Of a stretch of 64,000 nucleotides of DNA, positions 52,538 to 62,261 are shown piece after piece. Made by a program: the position numbers and the translations under genes. The stretch comes from Leptotrichia massiliensis (lineage in GTDB: Bacteria; Fusobacteriota; Fusobacteriia; Fusobacteriales; Leptotrichiaceae), in the NCBI RefSeq assembly GCF_900104625.1, contig NZ_FNVZ01000005.1, positions 1,054,001-1,118,000 on the forward strand, read 5' to 3'. The notes beneath the pieces are model-generated. The model made no database searches. It was not told the DNA's origin and saw nothing but the letters and a program-made list of their open reading frames with translations. Positions within the stretch are counted from its first letter, which is position 1. Each line of letters starts with the position of its first letter.

Positions 52538-54028
52538 ATGTTTGAGAGAAGTTCTGGAATTTTGTTACATCCTACTTCACTTCCTGGAAAATATGGAATT
52601 GGAAGTTTAGGAAAAGAAGCATACAAATTTGTAGATTTCCTGAAAAAAGCAAATCAAAAATTATGGCAAATTTTCCCACTTGGGCCAACAGGATATGGGG
52701 ATTCGCCTTATCAATGTTTTTCAACATTCGCTGGAAACCCATATTTAATTGATTTTGACTTGTTAATCGAGCAAAATTTATTGAATGAGGAAGATTTGAG
52801 AGATGTTGATTTTGGAGGAAATGAAGAATATATTGATTATGGTGCTATTTATAATCAAAAATATCCTTTGTTAAGAAAAGCTTATGACAACTTTAAGGCT
52901 AATGGAAATGATTATTTAAGAGGAAAATTAGATGCTTTTAAAGCTGAAAACAATGATTGGCTAAATGATTACAGCCTGTTTATCTCTTTAAAAAATCACT
53001 TCAATGGACTTCCTTGGACTGAATGGCCGCATGACATTAAAGTTAGAGAAGAAGCTGCAGTTAGTAAATACAGAGAAGAATTAGCTGATGATATTGAATA
53101 CAACAACTTTATTCAATGCCTGTTCTTTAATCAATGGGACAACTTGAAAAAATACGCTAACGACAATGGAATCAAAATAATCGGAGATATTCCAATTTTC
53201 GTTGCAGTAGACAGCTCAGACGCATGGGCAAATCCAGAAATTTTCCTATTCGACCCTGAACTAAAACCTGTTAAAGTAGCTGGTGTTCCGCCTGATTATT
53301 TCAGTGCCACAGGACAGCTTTGGGGAAATCCTCTATACGACTGGGACAAATTAAAAGAGTTAAACTACAAATGGTGGGTAGACAGAGTTAGAGCCAACCT
53401 TTCTACATGCGACATCATAAGAATTGATCACTTCAGAGGGTTTGAAGCATACTGGGCAGTTCCTTATGGAGACGATACTGCAATAAACGGTCAATGGGTA
53501 AAAGGACCTGGAATTGATTTATTTAACAAAATAAAAGAAGAACTAGGAGATTTACCAATTATTGCAGAAGATTTAGGATTAATGACACAAGGAGTTATTG
53601 ATTTAAGAGATGCAACTGGATTCCCAGGAATGAAAATTTTAGGTTTCGCATTTGATTCTAACGAAGAAAATGAATATTTGCCACATACTTATACAAAAAA
53701 CTGCGTAGTTTATACAGGAACTCACGATAACGATACGCTAATCGGATGGTTCACAAAAGCAAAAGAAGAAGATAAACAAGTTGCAAGAAATTATCTAAAT
53801 TCACACTCTGACGACGAAATCCACTGGGATGCCCTAAGAGGTGCGTGGAGTTCAGTTGCAAACATGGCAATCGCTCCAATTCAAGATTTCTTAGGATTAG
53901 GAAGCGAAGCTAGAATCAATACCCCTGGAGTTGCTAGCGGAAACTGGCAATGGAGATTAAAAGACGGCGTATTGACAGACGAATTGGCAGAAAGAATTGC
54001 TAAATTAACAAAAATTTACTCAAGATAA
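52538..54028 (+). CDS. malQ: 4-alpha-glucanotransferase (amylomaltase, GH77)
   Basis: The protein has 496 residues from ATG 52538, which has AAGGAGGA 7 nt upstream; the frame open to 52496 starts upstream of that site. It moves alpha-1,4 glucan segments between maltodextrins, making glucose and longer chains. SSGILLHPTSLPGKYGIGSLG is the family start. IIRIDHFRGFEAYW holds the nucleophile Asp, IIAEDLG the acid Glu and YTGTHDNDTLIGW the third Asp. It works in maltodextrin or glycogen breakdown with the GH13 and GH4 enzymes at 32-36 kb. Confidence 0.95.
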   Translation: MFERSSGILLHPTSLPGKYGIGSLGKEAYKFVDFLKKANQKLWQIFPLGPTGYGDSPYQCFSTFAGNPYLIDFDLLIEQNLLNEEDLRDVDFGGNEEYIDYGAIYNQKYPLLRKAYDNFKANGNDYLRGKLDAFKAENNDWLNDYSLFISLKNHFNGLPWTEWPHDIKVREEAAVSKYREELADDIEYNNFIQCLFFNQWDNLKKYANDNGIKIIGDIPIFVAVDSSDAWANPEIFLFDPELKPVKVAGVPPDYFSATGQLWGNPLYDWDKLKELNYKWWVDRVRANLSTCDIIRIDHFRGFEAYWAVPYGDDTAINGQWVKGPGIDLFNKIKEELGDLPIIAEDLGLMTQGVIDLRDATGFPGMKILGFAFDSNEENEYLPHTYTKNCVVYTGTHDNDTLIGWFTKAKEEDKQVARNYLNSHSDDEIHWDALRGAWSSVANMAIAPIQDFLGLGSEARINTPGVASGNWQWRLKDGVLTDELAERIAKLTKIYSR

Positions 54029-54065
54029 TTTATAAGATTTTTTAATTTGAAAAATTAAAGTGAAT

Positions 54066-54117
54066 AAAAATAGAGAGAAATTTGAAAATATTATTCAAAA
54101 AACTCTCTATTTTTTTA
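54066..54117. terminator. Bidirectional terminator between malQ and the next gene
   Basis: AAAAATAGAGAG and CTCTCTATTTTT form a 12-bp stem, with T-runs on both strands. Confidence 0.9.
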
Positions 54118-54717
54118 ATCTCCTATCCTATTTAACATCTGTATCTCATGCAAATATTTTGCAATATTTAACGCACTCGTTTCTTGAATGGTGATTACTG
54201 TTTTTCCAGTATTACTGCTATAATTATCATTATCTGGAACAAATTTTATATACATCAAAGTTTCAGAAGTGTACAAAAATGTTGCTGAAGCGTATGCATT
54301 TTGAAGTTTCGTGTAACCTTTTCTTTTAGAATAAAGTTTTCTAATTTCGGCATCCATTTTTTTATGTTCTTTTACAGTTGTATCATATTCAAAAATTGAA
54401 GACATAAGCATATTTTTCCCAAAATAAAAACTAGCTCTTGCATAATTTCCAAATGGATCTTTTACTTCTTCATAGTAAAATACCGTATCACCTACTCCAT
54501 CATTATCACGATAATATTCTTTTTGTGGAACTACTTTTTTAAATTCTTCGTAACTCATCAAAAGACTAATATTATCTGTAACTTTATGCATTGTCTTAAA
54601 ATCGCTCTATTTATCTGGACTTGTGAACTTTGGTTCAGTGATGTAGCCAAATCCTGTGTATGCTGAATATAATAACGAAGTAATGATTAATGATAATATA
54701 ATTATTATTTGTTTCAT
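54115..54717 (-). pseudogene. Exported protein gene interrupted by an in-frame amber codon
   Basis: From ATG 54717 (GAAAGG upstream) a signal peptide (MKQIIIILSLIITSLLYSA) and 17 more residues run to TAG at 54607-54609. The same frame then continues without other stops for 164 codons to 54115: SDFKTMHKVTDNISLLMSYE and on, a soluble domain of unknown family. No ribosome binding site is seen at the ATG 54591, so the second part is not a separate gene. One point mutation explains the break. If translated through, the product would be a periplasmic or surface protein of 200 residues. Suppression is possible but not shown. Confidence 0.8.
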
Positions 54718-54736
54718 TTTTTGCCTTTCATATTTT

Positions 54737-55753
54737 TTAAAATTGATCTCTTGTTATAACAATCTTCGATTGTTCTTCAAGGAATTTTGCAATTCTTTTT
54801 TGATACTCTAAAGACATTTTCTGTGCTTCATTATTTTTTCCTTGTAATTTATAAATTTCTTCCATACACATGAAAGAAAACGGATCCTCTTTTTGAATAC
54901 CTGTTTTACACATTTTTTCGGCACCTTTTCCATTATTTTCTAATATAAAAAGTCCATAAAGTCCATAAGCATATTTATTTTGTTTATTATACTGATTTCT
55001 TAGTACTTCTTCAATTTTATCATCTTCATCTAATTCACCATATAACTTAACCACATTTGATAACATTTCTTCATCTCCGTTATCCAAAGCTTTTTTGAAA
55101 TATTCTACTGCTTTTCTTTTATTATTTTGTTTCCAATATAAAATTCCAAATGCTCTTATAGAATTTTTTGAATTTTTATCGTTCATACTTAATAATGTAT
55201 TTTCAGCTTCTTTATATTTCTTCTGTTCTCGATATACTGCTGCTAAATTTAGCTTAACATTATCACTTAACTCTTTTTTATCTTTTATCTTATTTAAAGC
55301 ACTTACATATGCTTTTTCTGCCAAATCATATTTTTTTTGATAAAAATATGTCGTTCCAAGTTCTATTTCAGCACTTACATCATTTGTACTTTTTGAAGAC
55401 ATTTTCAAATATTTCTCTGCTTTATCATTCTGATTTGTTATCTGATACAACCTAGATAAATTAAATAATGTAGATTTTTCTAACTCTGGATCCCCGTTAT
55501 TTTTCTTTAAGGCGTCTAAAAAATATTTTTCCGCCTTACTATATTCTTTTTTATTTAGATATATCGTCGCCAAATTATAATTCGCTCTAACATTCCCCTT
55601 TTTTATCGACTCCAAAAACATTTTTTCCGCATTAACAACATCATTTTTTTCATAATATTCGTTCGCTTTTAAAAATTCCTCATTGCCATTCGCTGCATAT
55701 CCCATCGAAAAAGCAAACAAAAACATCGCCAATATCAAAAAATTTTTTTTCAT
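54737..55753 (-). CDS. Exported TPR-repeat protein
   Basis: The protein has 338 residues with a signal peptide (MKKNFLILAMFLFAFSMGYAA). About seven tetratricopeptide repeats follow, for example AEKMFLESIKKGNVRANYNLATIYL and AEKYFLDALKKNNGDPELEKSTLFNLSRLY. TPR proteins of this kind are periplasmic scaffolds. It starts 17 nt after purN, so it is probably expressed at the end of the purine operon; its function need not be related. Confidence 0.85.
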   Translation of the reverse strand: MKKNFLILAMFLFAFSMGYAANGNEEFLKANEYYEKNDVVNAEKMFLESIKKGNVRANYNLATIYLNKKEYSKAEKYFLDALKKNNGDPELEKSTLFNLSRLYQITNQNDKAEKYLKMSSKSTNDVSAEIELGTTYFYQKKYDLAEKAYVSALNKIKDKKELSDNVKLNLAAVYREQKKYKEAENTLLSMNDKNSKNSIRAFGILYWKQNNKRKAVEYFKKALDNGDEEMLSNVVKLYGELDEDDKIEEVLRNQYNKQNKYAYGLYGLFILENNGKGAEKMCKTGIQKEDPFSFMCMEEIYKLQGKNNEAQKMSLEYQKRIAKFLEEQSKIVITRDQF

Positions 55754-55770
55754 AAAACTCTCCTTTATTT

Positions 55771-56394
55771 TTAATTTTCAAGCAATTTCTTAATCCCTTC
55801 AATCATTAAAACATGTTCCTTCTCAAGCACCCTTTTTTGTAAAATTTCAGGTGTATCATTTTCATAAACAGGAACTTTCACATTTGTTATAATTTCTCCC
55901 GTGTCGATTCCGTTGTCTACAAAATGGATTGTGCAGCCGCTTTCTTTTTCCTTGTTTGCGATTACAGCTTCGTGTACTTTTATTCCGTACATTCCTTTTC
56001 CACCATATCTTGGGAGAAGTGAAGGATGAATATTTATAATTTTACGATTCCATTTGTTTATGAAATTTTCTGATAAAATTGACAGATAACCTGCAAGTAC
56101 GATGTAATCTGTTTTTTCAATATCATTTTCTAAAATGGCACTTATTTCGTCCGATAATTTATTTCCGAATAGTTTTTTATCCAGCATTATGCTTTTTATT
56201 CCATGTTTTTCAGCTCTTTCCAGTCCAAAGCATTCCCTGTCGGCTACTACATAGGAAATTTCACAGTTTAAATTACCATTTTCAATGTTGTCGATGATTG
56301 ACTGCAAATTTGAGCCTGAGCCTGATATAAACACTGCTATTCGTGTTTTTTTATTCTCTGACTTATCTTTTAGATTTTCAATTATTTTAGACAT
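55771..56394 (-). CDS. purN: Phosphoribosylglycinamide formyltransferase
   Basis: The protein has 207 residues. It transfers the formyl group from 10-formyl-THF to GAR, step 3 of purine synthesis. IAVFISGSGSNLQSIIDNI is the phosphate-binding loop. NKWNRKIINIHPSLLPRYGGKGMYG holds the catalytic Asn and His, and GCTIHFVDNGIDTGEII the catalytic Asp. The N-terminal 16 residues are an extra charged extension. It overlaps purM by 13 nt. Confidence 0.95.
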   Translation of the reverse strand: MSKIIENLKDKSENKKTRIAVFISGSGSNLQSIIDNIENGNLNCEISYVVADRECFGLERAEKHGIKSIMLDKKLFGNKLSDEISAILENDIEKTDYIVLAGYLSILSENFINKWNRKIINIHPSLLPRYGGKGMYGIKVHEAVIANKEKESGCTIHFVDNGIDTGEIITNVKVPVYENDTPEILQKRVLEKEHVLMIEGIKKLLEN

Positions 56395-57380
56395 ATTTTT
56401 TCATCACCTTTTCCAATATGTCCAATTTCATAAGCATTTTCATCATTTTGTCCTAAAATTTCAATTACTTTTTCCTTATCTTTTGCGTCTACAATCAATA
56501 CAAATCCTATACCCATATTAAATGTTCCCCACATTTCCTCTTCGCTTACTCTTGAAAATGCATCGTGCTTGAATAACTCGTGAATTTGAATTTTTGATTT
56601 TTGTATATTTGCACAAAGTCCGTCAGGTATTGTTCTTGGTACGTTTTCGATAAGCCCTCCACCAGTAATGTGAGCCATCCCGTTAATTTTTACTTCCTTC
56701 ATTACAGCCTGAACTGGTTTTACATAAATTTTTGTTGGAGTCAATAAATGCTCTCCAATTGTTTTTCCATTGTAAACTTCAGTAAAGTCAGTAAATAATT
56801 TTCTGATTAATGAAAAACCGTTACTGTGTGCTCCACTTGATGGAATTGCAATTAAAACATCATTTTCCTTAACATCTGAGCCATTTACAATTTGATCCTC
56901 TTCTACCGCCCCTACTGCAAATCCTGCAATATCGTATTCACCTGGAGTATAAAATCCTGGCATTTCAGCTGTTTCTCCACCAATTAAGGCAGCTTCTGAC
57001 TGTAAGCATCCTTCCACAACTCCGCTTACAATTTCAGCCGATACATTTGAGTCTAATTTCCCGCAAGCCAAGTAATCTAGGAAAAATAACGGTTTTGCTC
57101 CGTGACACAAAATATCGTTTATACACATTGCCACGCAGTCTATTCCAACTGTGTTGTAAATTCCTGTTTCAAATGCAACTTTTAATTTTGTCCCAACTCC
57201 GTCAGTTCCAGAAACCAGCACAGGCTTTTTATAATCTCCAAGTTTGTACAACGCCCCGAAACTTCCCAAATCATTCATAACATTGACATTATAAGTACTT
57301 TTAGCACCATTTTTTATTTTTTCTACACTTTTATATCCTTCTTCTTTATCTACTCCCGAATCTTTATAAGAAATTGACAT
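56382..57380 (-). CDS. purM: Phosphoribosylformylglycinamidine cyclo-ligase
   Basis: The protein has 332 residues. It closes the imidazole ring of AIR using ATP (step 5). SYKDSGVDKEEGYKSVEKI, VLVSGTDGVGTKLKVAFETGIYNTVGIDCVAMCINDILCHGAKPLFFLDYLACGK and GGETAEMPGFYTPGEYDIAGFAVG are the AIR synthase motifs. It lies between purF and purN. Confidence 0.96.
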   Translation of the reverse strand: MSISYKDSGVDKEEGYKSVEKIKNGAKSTYNVNVMNDLGSFGALYKLGDYKKPVLVSGTDGVGTKLKVAFETGIYNTVGIDCVAMCINDILCHGAKPLFFLDYLACGKLDSNVSAEIVSGVVEGCLQSEAALIGGETAEMPGFYTPGEYDIAGFAVGAVEEDQIVNGSDVKENDVLIAIPSSGAHSNGFSLIRKLFTDFTEVYNGKTIGEHLLTPTKIYVKPVQAVMKEVKINGMAHITGGGLIENVPRTIPDGLCANIQKSKIQIHELFKHDAFSRVSEEEMWGTFNMGIGFVLIVDAKDKEKVIEILGQNDENAYEIGHIGKGDEKICLK

Positions 57381-57416
57381 TTTTTCCTCCTATTTTTATA
57401 CAAAGTCTTTAATTTT

Positions 57417-58883
57417 TTATTTTTCTAATTTTTTCAAAGCCTCTTTTTGAATTGGTGTCAACGAAGTATAAAATTCTTCTTCATAATCGCCCAATCCAGC
57501 TGGATAATCTCCATTAAAACATTCCATGCAAAGCCCCGTGTAAGGTGCATCAAAATCAAGCCCTATTGAGTCAATCATCCCATTTATGCTAAGAAATGCA
57601 AGAGAATCTGCTCCTATGTACTCTCTTACTTCCTCAACCGTTTTATTTGCCGAAATTAATTCTGATGAATTTGAAACATCTATTCCATAAAAAATAGGAA
57701 ATTTAAATTCTGGAGAGGCGATACGGACATGCACTTCCTTTGCTCCCGCCTCTTTTAAGAGCTGAACTATACGGCTCGAAGTTGTACCACGAACTATTGA
57801 ATCGTCTATCATAACTACAACTTTGTCTTTTACAATGCTTTTTACAGCTGATAATTTCATTCTGACACCCTGTTCACGCAATTGCTGAGTTGGCTGAATA
57901 AAAGTACGTGCCACATATTGATTTTTAATTAATCCCATTTCATAAGGCTTTCCAATTTCTTCTGCATATCCGCTTGCCGCTGATAATGATGAGTTCGGAA
58001 CTCCGATTATAATATCTGCATGTTCAACTGGAGCTTCCTGTGCCAATCTTCTTCCACATCTTTTACGTGACTTATGAACATTTACTCCAGAAATATCCGA
58101 ATCAGGACGCGCAAAATACACATATTCCATTGCCGCAATGGCAGTTGAAGTATTTTCAGTATATTTTTCTATTCTGTATCCGTTTTCATTAATAATAACT
58201 ACTTCTCCAGATCTTATATTTCTAATAAATTCTGCTCCAACAATTTCCAATGCACATGTTTCACTTGCCAAAATGTACGCCCCATTTTTTGCTTTTCCTA
58301 AAATTAAAGGACGAAATTCAAATGGATCTACTGCCCCATACAATTCTGTCTGAGTTTGAATTACGAAAGAAAATCCACCTTTTACTTGACGCAATGCATC
58401 TTTTAACTGACTCAGAAAATCCTTTTCCTTGCTTCTTCTTATCAAGTGAACCAATACTTCCGTATCAGATGAAGAATGAAAAATCGCACCGTGTTCTTCT
58501 AATTCCCTTTTTAATGTTTTGGCATTGATTAAATTTCCATTGTGTGCCAATGCAATACTTCCATCAAAAAACTGAAATAGAAATGGCTGAATATTACGTC
58601 CGCTGCTGCTTCCAGAAGTTGCATACCGCACATGCCCTATGGCACTATTCCCTTCCAGACGGTTAAATATCCTGTCATCATTAAATACTTCTGACACTAA
58701 TCCAGGACCACGATGTCCGTTTACACGTTTTCCATCACTTACCACAATTCCTGCCGCTTCCTGCCCTCTATGCTGAAGACTGTGAAGCCCGTAATAAGTT
58801 AGTCTTGCTGCATCAGGATGTCCATAAACTCCAAAAACTCCACACTCTTCATTCAAACTTTTAAACACGATTTTTCCCTCCAT
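57417..58883 (-). CDS. purF: Amidophosphoribosyltransferase
   Basis: The protein has 488 residues. It makes phosphoribosylamine from PRPP and glutamine, the first committed step. A short propeptide of 13 residues precedes the catalytic Cys in [12 protein letters not shown], as in Bacillus-type PurF, which is matured by cleavage. The glutaminase domain has HRGQEAAGI and HNGNLINA. The PRPP site is [18 protein letters not shown]. Cys residues near the C-terminus ([12 protein letters not shown]) and the long form suggest the iron-sulfur cluster type. Confidence 0.96.
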   Translation of the reverse strand: MEGKIVFKSLNEECGVFGVYGHPDAARLTYYGLHSLQHRGQEAAGIVVSDGKRVNGHRGPGLVSEVFNDDRIFNRLEGNSAIGHVRYATSGSSSGRNIQPFLFQFFDGSIALAHNGNLINAKTLKRELEEHGAIFHSSSDTEVLVHLIRRSKEKDFLSQLKDALRQVKGGFSFVIQTQTELYGAVDPFEFRPLILGKAKNGAYILASETCALEIVGAEFIRNIRSGEVVIINENGYRIEKYTENTSTAIAAMEYVYFARPDSDISGVNVHKSRKRCGRRLAQEAPVEHADIIIGVPNSSLSAASGYAEEIGKPYEMGLIKNQYVARTFIQPTQQLREQGVRMKLSAVKSIVKDKVVVMIDDSIVRGTTSSRIVQLLKEAGAKEVHVRIASPEFKFPIFYGIDVSNSSELISANKTVEEVREYIGADSLAFLSINGMIDSIGLDFDAPYTGLCMECFNGDYPAGLGDYEEEFYTSLTPIQKEALKKLEK

Positions 58884-58889
58884 TCAAAT

Positions 58890-59609
58890 TTATTCTGCCA
58901 ATGCTTTTTCTAAACGACGTAAAACTTCACGATATGCCCCCATTACATCTCCTAAATCCTGTCTAAATCTATCCTTATCCAATTTTTTAAGCGTGTCCTT
59001 ATCCCATAATCTCATCGAATCTGGACTTATTTCATCAGCTAGCAAAATATTCCCATCCTTATCTCTTCCAAACTCAATTTTATAATCCACCAAAATCAAG
59101 TTCATTTTATCAAACAATTTTGAAAGCAAGTCATTTATTAAAAAAGTTTGCTCCTTAATCCCAGCCAATTCCTCTTCAGTTACCAATTCCAGTGCCAAAG
59201 CGTGATCATCATTCAATAGCGGATCTCCTAAATCATCATTTTTATACGACAGCTCAAATGTAGGTCTTTTAAAAATTTTTCCTTCTTCCGCTCCATATCT
59301 TTTCACAAAACTTCCAGTCGCCCTATTTCTAATAATTACTTCCAAAGGAACAATTTCCACTTTTTTACATAATTGTTCCCTTTCATTCAAAGTTTCAATC
59401 CAATGAGTTTTCACACCATTTTTTATCAAATACTCATAAATCAACGTAGAAATTTTATTATTTAAAATCCCTTTATCTTCCAATTGATCCTTTTTAACTC
59501 CATTAAAAGCTGTTGCATCATCTTTAAAATACATAATTATTTCATCCGCTTTATCTGTTGAAAAAATTGATTTTGCTTTTCCTTCGTAAATTTGTTCTCT
59601 TTTTTCCAT
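58890..59609 (-). CDS. purC: SAICAR synthetase
   Basis: The protein has 239 residues. It joins CAIR and aspartate with ATP (step 7). [34 protein letters not shown] is the ATP loop, [19 protein letters not shown] and [31 protein letters not shown] complete the site. It starts 24 nt after an unknown gene and ends 6 nt before purF. Confidence 0.96.
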   Translation of the reverse strand: MEKREQIYEGKAKSIFSTDKADEIIMYFKDDATAFNGVKKDQLEDKGILNNKISTLIYEYLIKNGVKTHWIETLNEREQLCKKVEIVPLEVIIRNRATGSFVKRYGAEEGKIFKRPTFELSYKNDDLGDPLLNDDHALALELVTEEELAGIKEQTFLINDLLSKLFDKMNLILVDYKIEFGRDKDGNILLADEISPDSMRLWDKDTLKKLDKDRFRQDLGDVMGAYREVLRRLEKALAE

Positions 59610-59633
59610 CTTTTATTTCCTCCATTATACTTT

Positions 59634-60374
59634 TTATTTTATTAAAAAACCTTGAACTATTTCAATAATTGCTAAAGCTGTACCTATAGCTGCAAAAATT
59701 TTATTCCAATTCTCACTTCTTTTATCTTCTTTCTCTTTTTCTTTTTCCCGTTTTCTCTCTAATTGATAATTGATTATATCCCTAATGAGCGAAACTGTTT
59801 TTTCCAATTCATTAAATTGTTCATCAATATTATATTCCTCCATAACTTCATGAAGTTTTGTTGAGGAACTCCTTACTTCACGGATAGGATACCTGTAATA
59901 CATTTTTGCATAAAATAATGTTATTTCCTGTATTATCTTTTCAATTTTTTTTAATCCTTCTTCAGAATAGTCTTCGTATAATCTTTCAAAATCTAATGTT
60001 GCTATTTTTATTTGAAAATATTTTACAATTTCACTATAATAATATATTATAGCTTCTCCAACTGTTTCCAGATTTTCTTTACGAATTTTGATTATTTTTG
60101 AATCATCATCCTTACTATTTGTTTCAAGTTCTACAGGAAATTTTTTATTGACTTTGATAACAGTAAACTTTTCATTACTCATTTTAAAATAATAGTAGTA
60201 ATGATTTTTATCATTACCCGGATTATTGTAGCTTATATTATCCCTTAAATTACCTTTTAACGCATCTTTTCCACAAACTTTATTTTCTTCATTTATATAT
60301 TTTTTTAATTTATTTAATTCTTCTGGATTCAAAAATATTTCTTTTTTATAAAGTTCGTAAATTTTGCTGTTCAT
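59634..60374 (-). CDS. Unknown C-tail-anchored coiled-coil protein inside the pur operon
   Basis: The protein has 246 residues. There is no signal peptide. Residues 1-200 are charged, Tyr- and Lys-rich and mostly helical. Residues 205-225 are an almost pure Lys/Glu/Arg stretch, followed by one C-terminal membrane segment (FAAIGTALAIIEIVQGFLIK), so it is a tail-anchored protein facing the cytoplasm. It is tightly fitted between purE (16 nt) and purC (24 nt). I recognise no family. It could hold purine enzymes at the membrane or be unrelated cargo. Confidence 0.7.
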   Translation of the reverse strand: MNSKIYELYKKEIFLNPEELNKLKKYINEENKVCGKDALKGNLRDNISYNNPGNDKNHYYYYFKMSNEKFTVIKVNKKFPVELETNSKDDDSKIIKIRKENLETVGEAIIYYYSEIVKYFQIKIATLDFERLYEDYSEEGLKKIEKIIQEITLFYAKMYYRYPIREVRSSSTKLHEVMEEYNIDEQFNELEKTVSLIRDIINYQLERKREKEKEKEDKRSENWNKIFAAIGTALAIIEIVQGFLIK

Positions 60375-60390
60375 AAATAATTATCTCCCC

Positions 60391-60870
60391 CTAAAACTCT
60401 ATTTTTTTCTCATTATCTGCAATAAACTTAGCTTTCATTTCTTTTCTGAAATTAATCAGTTTTCCCTTAATTTCAGGATATTTTACCGCCAAAATCTGTA
60501 CAGCTAGCATCCCTGCATTATACGAATTATCAATTCCAACCGTCGCCACAGGAATAGACTTTGGCATCTGAACAATTGAATAAAGAGCATCAAGCCCTCC
60601 AATCGCTCCATTTAAAGGTACGCCTACAACTGGAAGAATTGTCTTTGAAGCAATAACTCCTGGTAAATGTGCCGCAAGCCCTGCTCCAGCGATAATCACT
60701 TCAGCCCCTCTCTTTTCCACATCTGCAAGAACTTCCTCTAATTTTTCAGGAACTCTGTGAGCCGACAGGACATAAGCCTCGTACCCAATCCCAAATTCCT
60801 TTAGGCAATTCGCAGCACCTCTCATTTTCTCAGTATCTGACTGACTTCCAAAAAATATTGCTACTTTCAT
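60391..60870 (-). CDS. purE: N5-carboxyaminoimidazole ribonucleotide mutase
   Basis: The protein has 159 residues. It converts N5-CAIR to CAIR, or AIR directly to CAIR in class II. AIFFGSQSDTEKMRGAANCLKEFGI, VLSAHRVPEKL, IAGAGLAAHLPGVIASKTILPVVGVPL and GGLDALYSIVQMPKSIPVATVGI are the conserved blocks. No purK is in the window; if purK is missing from the genome, this may be the class II enzyme. Confidence 0.94.
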   Translation of the reverse strand: MKVAIFFGSQSDTEKMRGAANCLKEFGIGYEAYVLSAHRVPEKLEEVLADVEKRGAEVIIAGAGLAAHLPGVIASKTILPVVGVPLNGAIGGLDALYSIVQMPKSIPVATVGIDNSYNAGMLAVQILAVKYPEIKGKLINFRKEMKAKFIADNEKKIEF

Positions 60871-60949
60871 TTTTTAATTCTCCCTTCATTTCTTCTTTAT
60901 TTATTTTTACTTATCTATATAAAAATCAGCTTTCTTTTTATTTGAATCA

Positions 60950-62065
60950 CTATCTGCTTCTTGCAAGTTGTTTTCTTATAACCTGTTCTATTTCCTGATT
61001 TCTTTTCATAAGAAGTATTCCAATTGGATTTATATCTGTATATTTCTTATTTTCCATATCAGACATTATTTCATTAATTAATTCTAAATTTGCTTCATTT
61101 TCTTTTTTAGCCAAAAGATATATTTCTTTGTTTATTATTGTTTTGGAGTTTATAAATTCATACTCCTTATTTTCCATCGTATCTGATAATTTTTTTATTT
61201 CTGATTGAATTTTTTTCAAATCTTGTAAATATTTTTCGCTGTCTTTTTCTTCAACTGGAACTTCAAATGCTTCTTCTGCATTATAAATTTCATTCCAATC
61301 GTACAATTTATAGTAAAATATATCAATCAATAAACTTTCTTTAAACAAATCACCTATTGGTGTATTATTTCCATATTGCTGATCTGTATAAAAAACAGCC
61401 GTTTTTTTTAGTAAATATTTTAATTTAAAAATAAATATTTTGTTTAATTCCTTATATTTTTCCTTACGTTGTTTAATACTTTCTAAATATTCAGAATTTA
61501 AAGTTTTTCCCTTTGCAAAATTGTCCTTTTTATAATCTCCTGATCGATAATAATTTTCCAAGTTATCTGCTTTCGACTTCCAAATTTTTAATGATTCAAT
61601 CCAATTTCCTGTTAATTTACCAAACAATTTATCATTTTTATTTTCCTTTTCCAGCATTTGAATTACACTTTCAAAATCTGAAAATTTTTTTTCTGATGCC
61701 ATTTTCAAAAAGTCATTTATTTGCTTTTCATCAGGTTTTACAAAATTATTATTATCATCTAAAAATATCTTTTTGTAATCATAAAAAAAATCTTTTTCAT
61801 AAAAATACAAAATTATTTTAGTAACATTGTTATCATAATTAGGCATGTTTTCAGCAATTTCTCTGAATTCTTCCTTCCAATTCTTAGGTATATGTTCAAA
61901 ATCCAGCATTTCATCAAGTGAGATTTCACGTAGAACATCCTGATTACTCACATTTTCAATCTTTTTATTTTGAGCATTCTCCGACTTTTCTTCTTTCTTT
62001 TGGCAATTTGATAAAACTAACGACAGCAAAATGGCTAAAAACAGAAATTTATTTATTTTTTTCAC
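60950..62065 (-). CDS. Unknown helical lipoprotein between purL and purE
   Basis: The protein has 371 residues. Signal peptide with lipobox LVLSNC (Cys21). The mature part is Lys/Glu/Asn-rich and mostly helical, with no recognised domain; the end (MKRNQEIEQVIRKQLARS) is basic. It lies 79 nt before purE and 196 nt after purL. This is the second non-purine gene inserted in the pur cluster. Confidence 0.7.
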   Translation of the reverse strand: MKKINKFLFLAILLSLVLSNCQKKEEKSENAQNKKIENVSNQDVLREISLDEMLDFEHIPKNWKEEFREIAENMPNYDNNVTKIILYFYEKDFFYDYKKIFLDDNNNFVKPDEKQINDFLKMASEKKFSDFESVIQMLEKENKNDKLFGKLTGNWIESLKIWKSKADNLENYYRSGDYKKDNFAKGKTLNSEYLESIKQRKEKYKELNKIFIFKLKYLLKKTAVFYTDQQYGNNTPIGDLFKESLLIDIFYYKLYDWNEIYNAEEAFEVPVEEKDSEKYLQDLKKIQSEIKKLSDTMENKEYEFINSKTIINKEIYLLAKKENEANLELINEIMSDMENKKYTDINPIGILLMKRNQEIEQVIRKQLARSR

Positions 62066-62167
62066 ACCAAACTTCCTTTACAAAAAATTAAAATTATTTA
62101 AGTTATACTCGAACCCATTTAAAATTAAACTATTAAAAATTAAACAAACTTAGGGTTTGAGTAAATA

Positions 62168-62212
62168 GTCATAGCCTTTGAGTTCTGTTTTAAAACAGTT
62201 TTACTATGCAAA
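62168..62212 (-). repeat. Structured repeat, copy 2 (CATAG...CTATG)
   Basis: About 39 of 45 bases match 748-793. The inner hairpin here is the perfect CTGTTTTAAAACAG. It lies 50 nt after the purL stop codon, in the same orientation as copy 1 relative to its upstream gene. Confidence 0.6.
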
Positions 62213-62261
62213 GATAGAATCAATATTAATTAAAGATCCTATCTCCATAACATAATTTTTT

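Noticed and set aside
54115-54591. Independent gene starting at ATG 54591
   Set aside because: There is no ribosome binding site, and the same frame continues upstream through a single TAG to a signal peptide.
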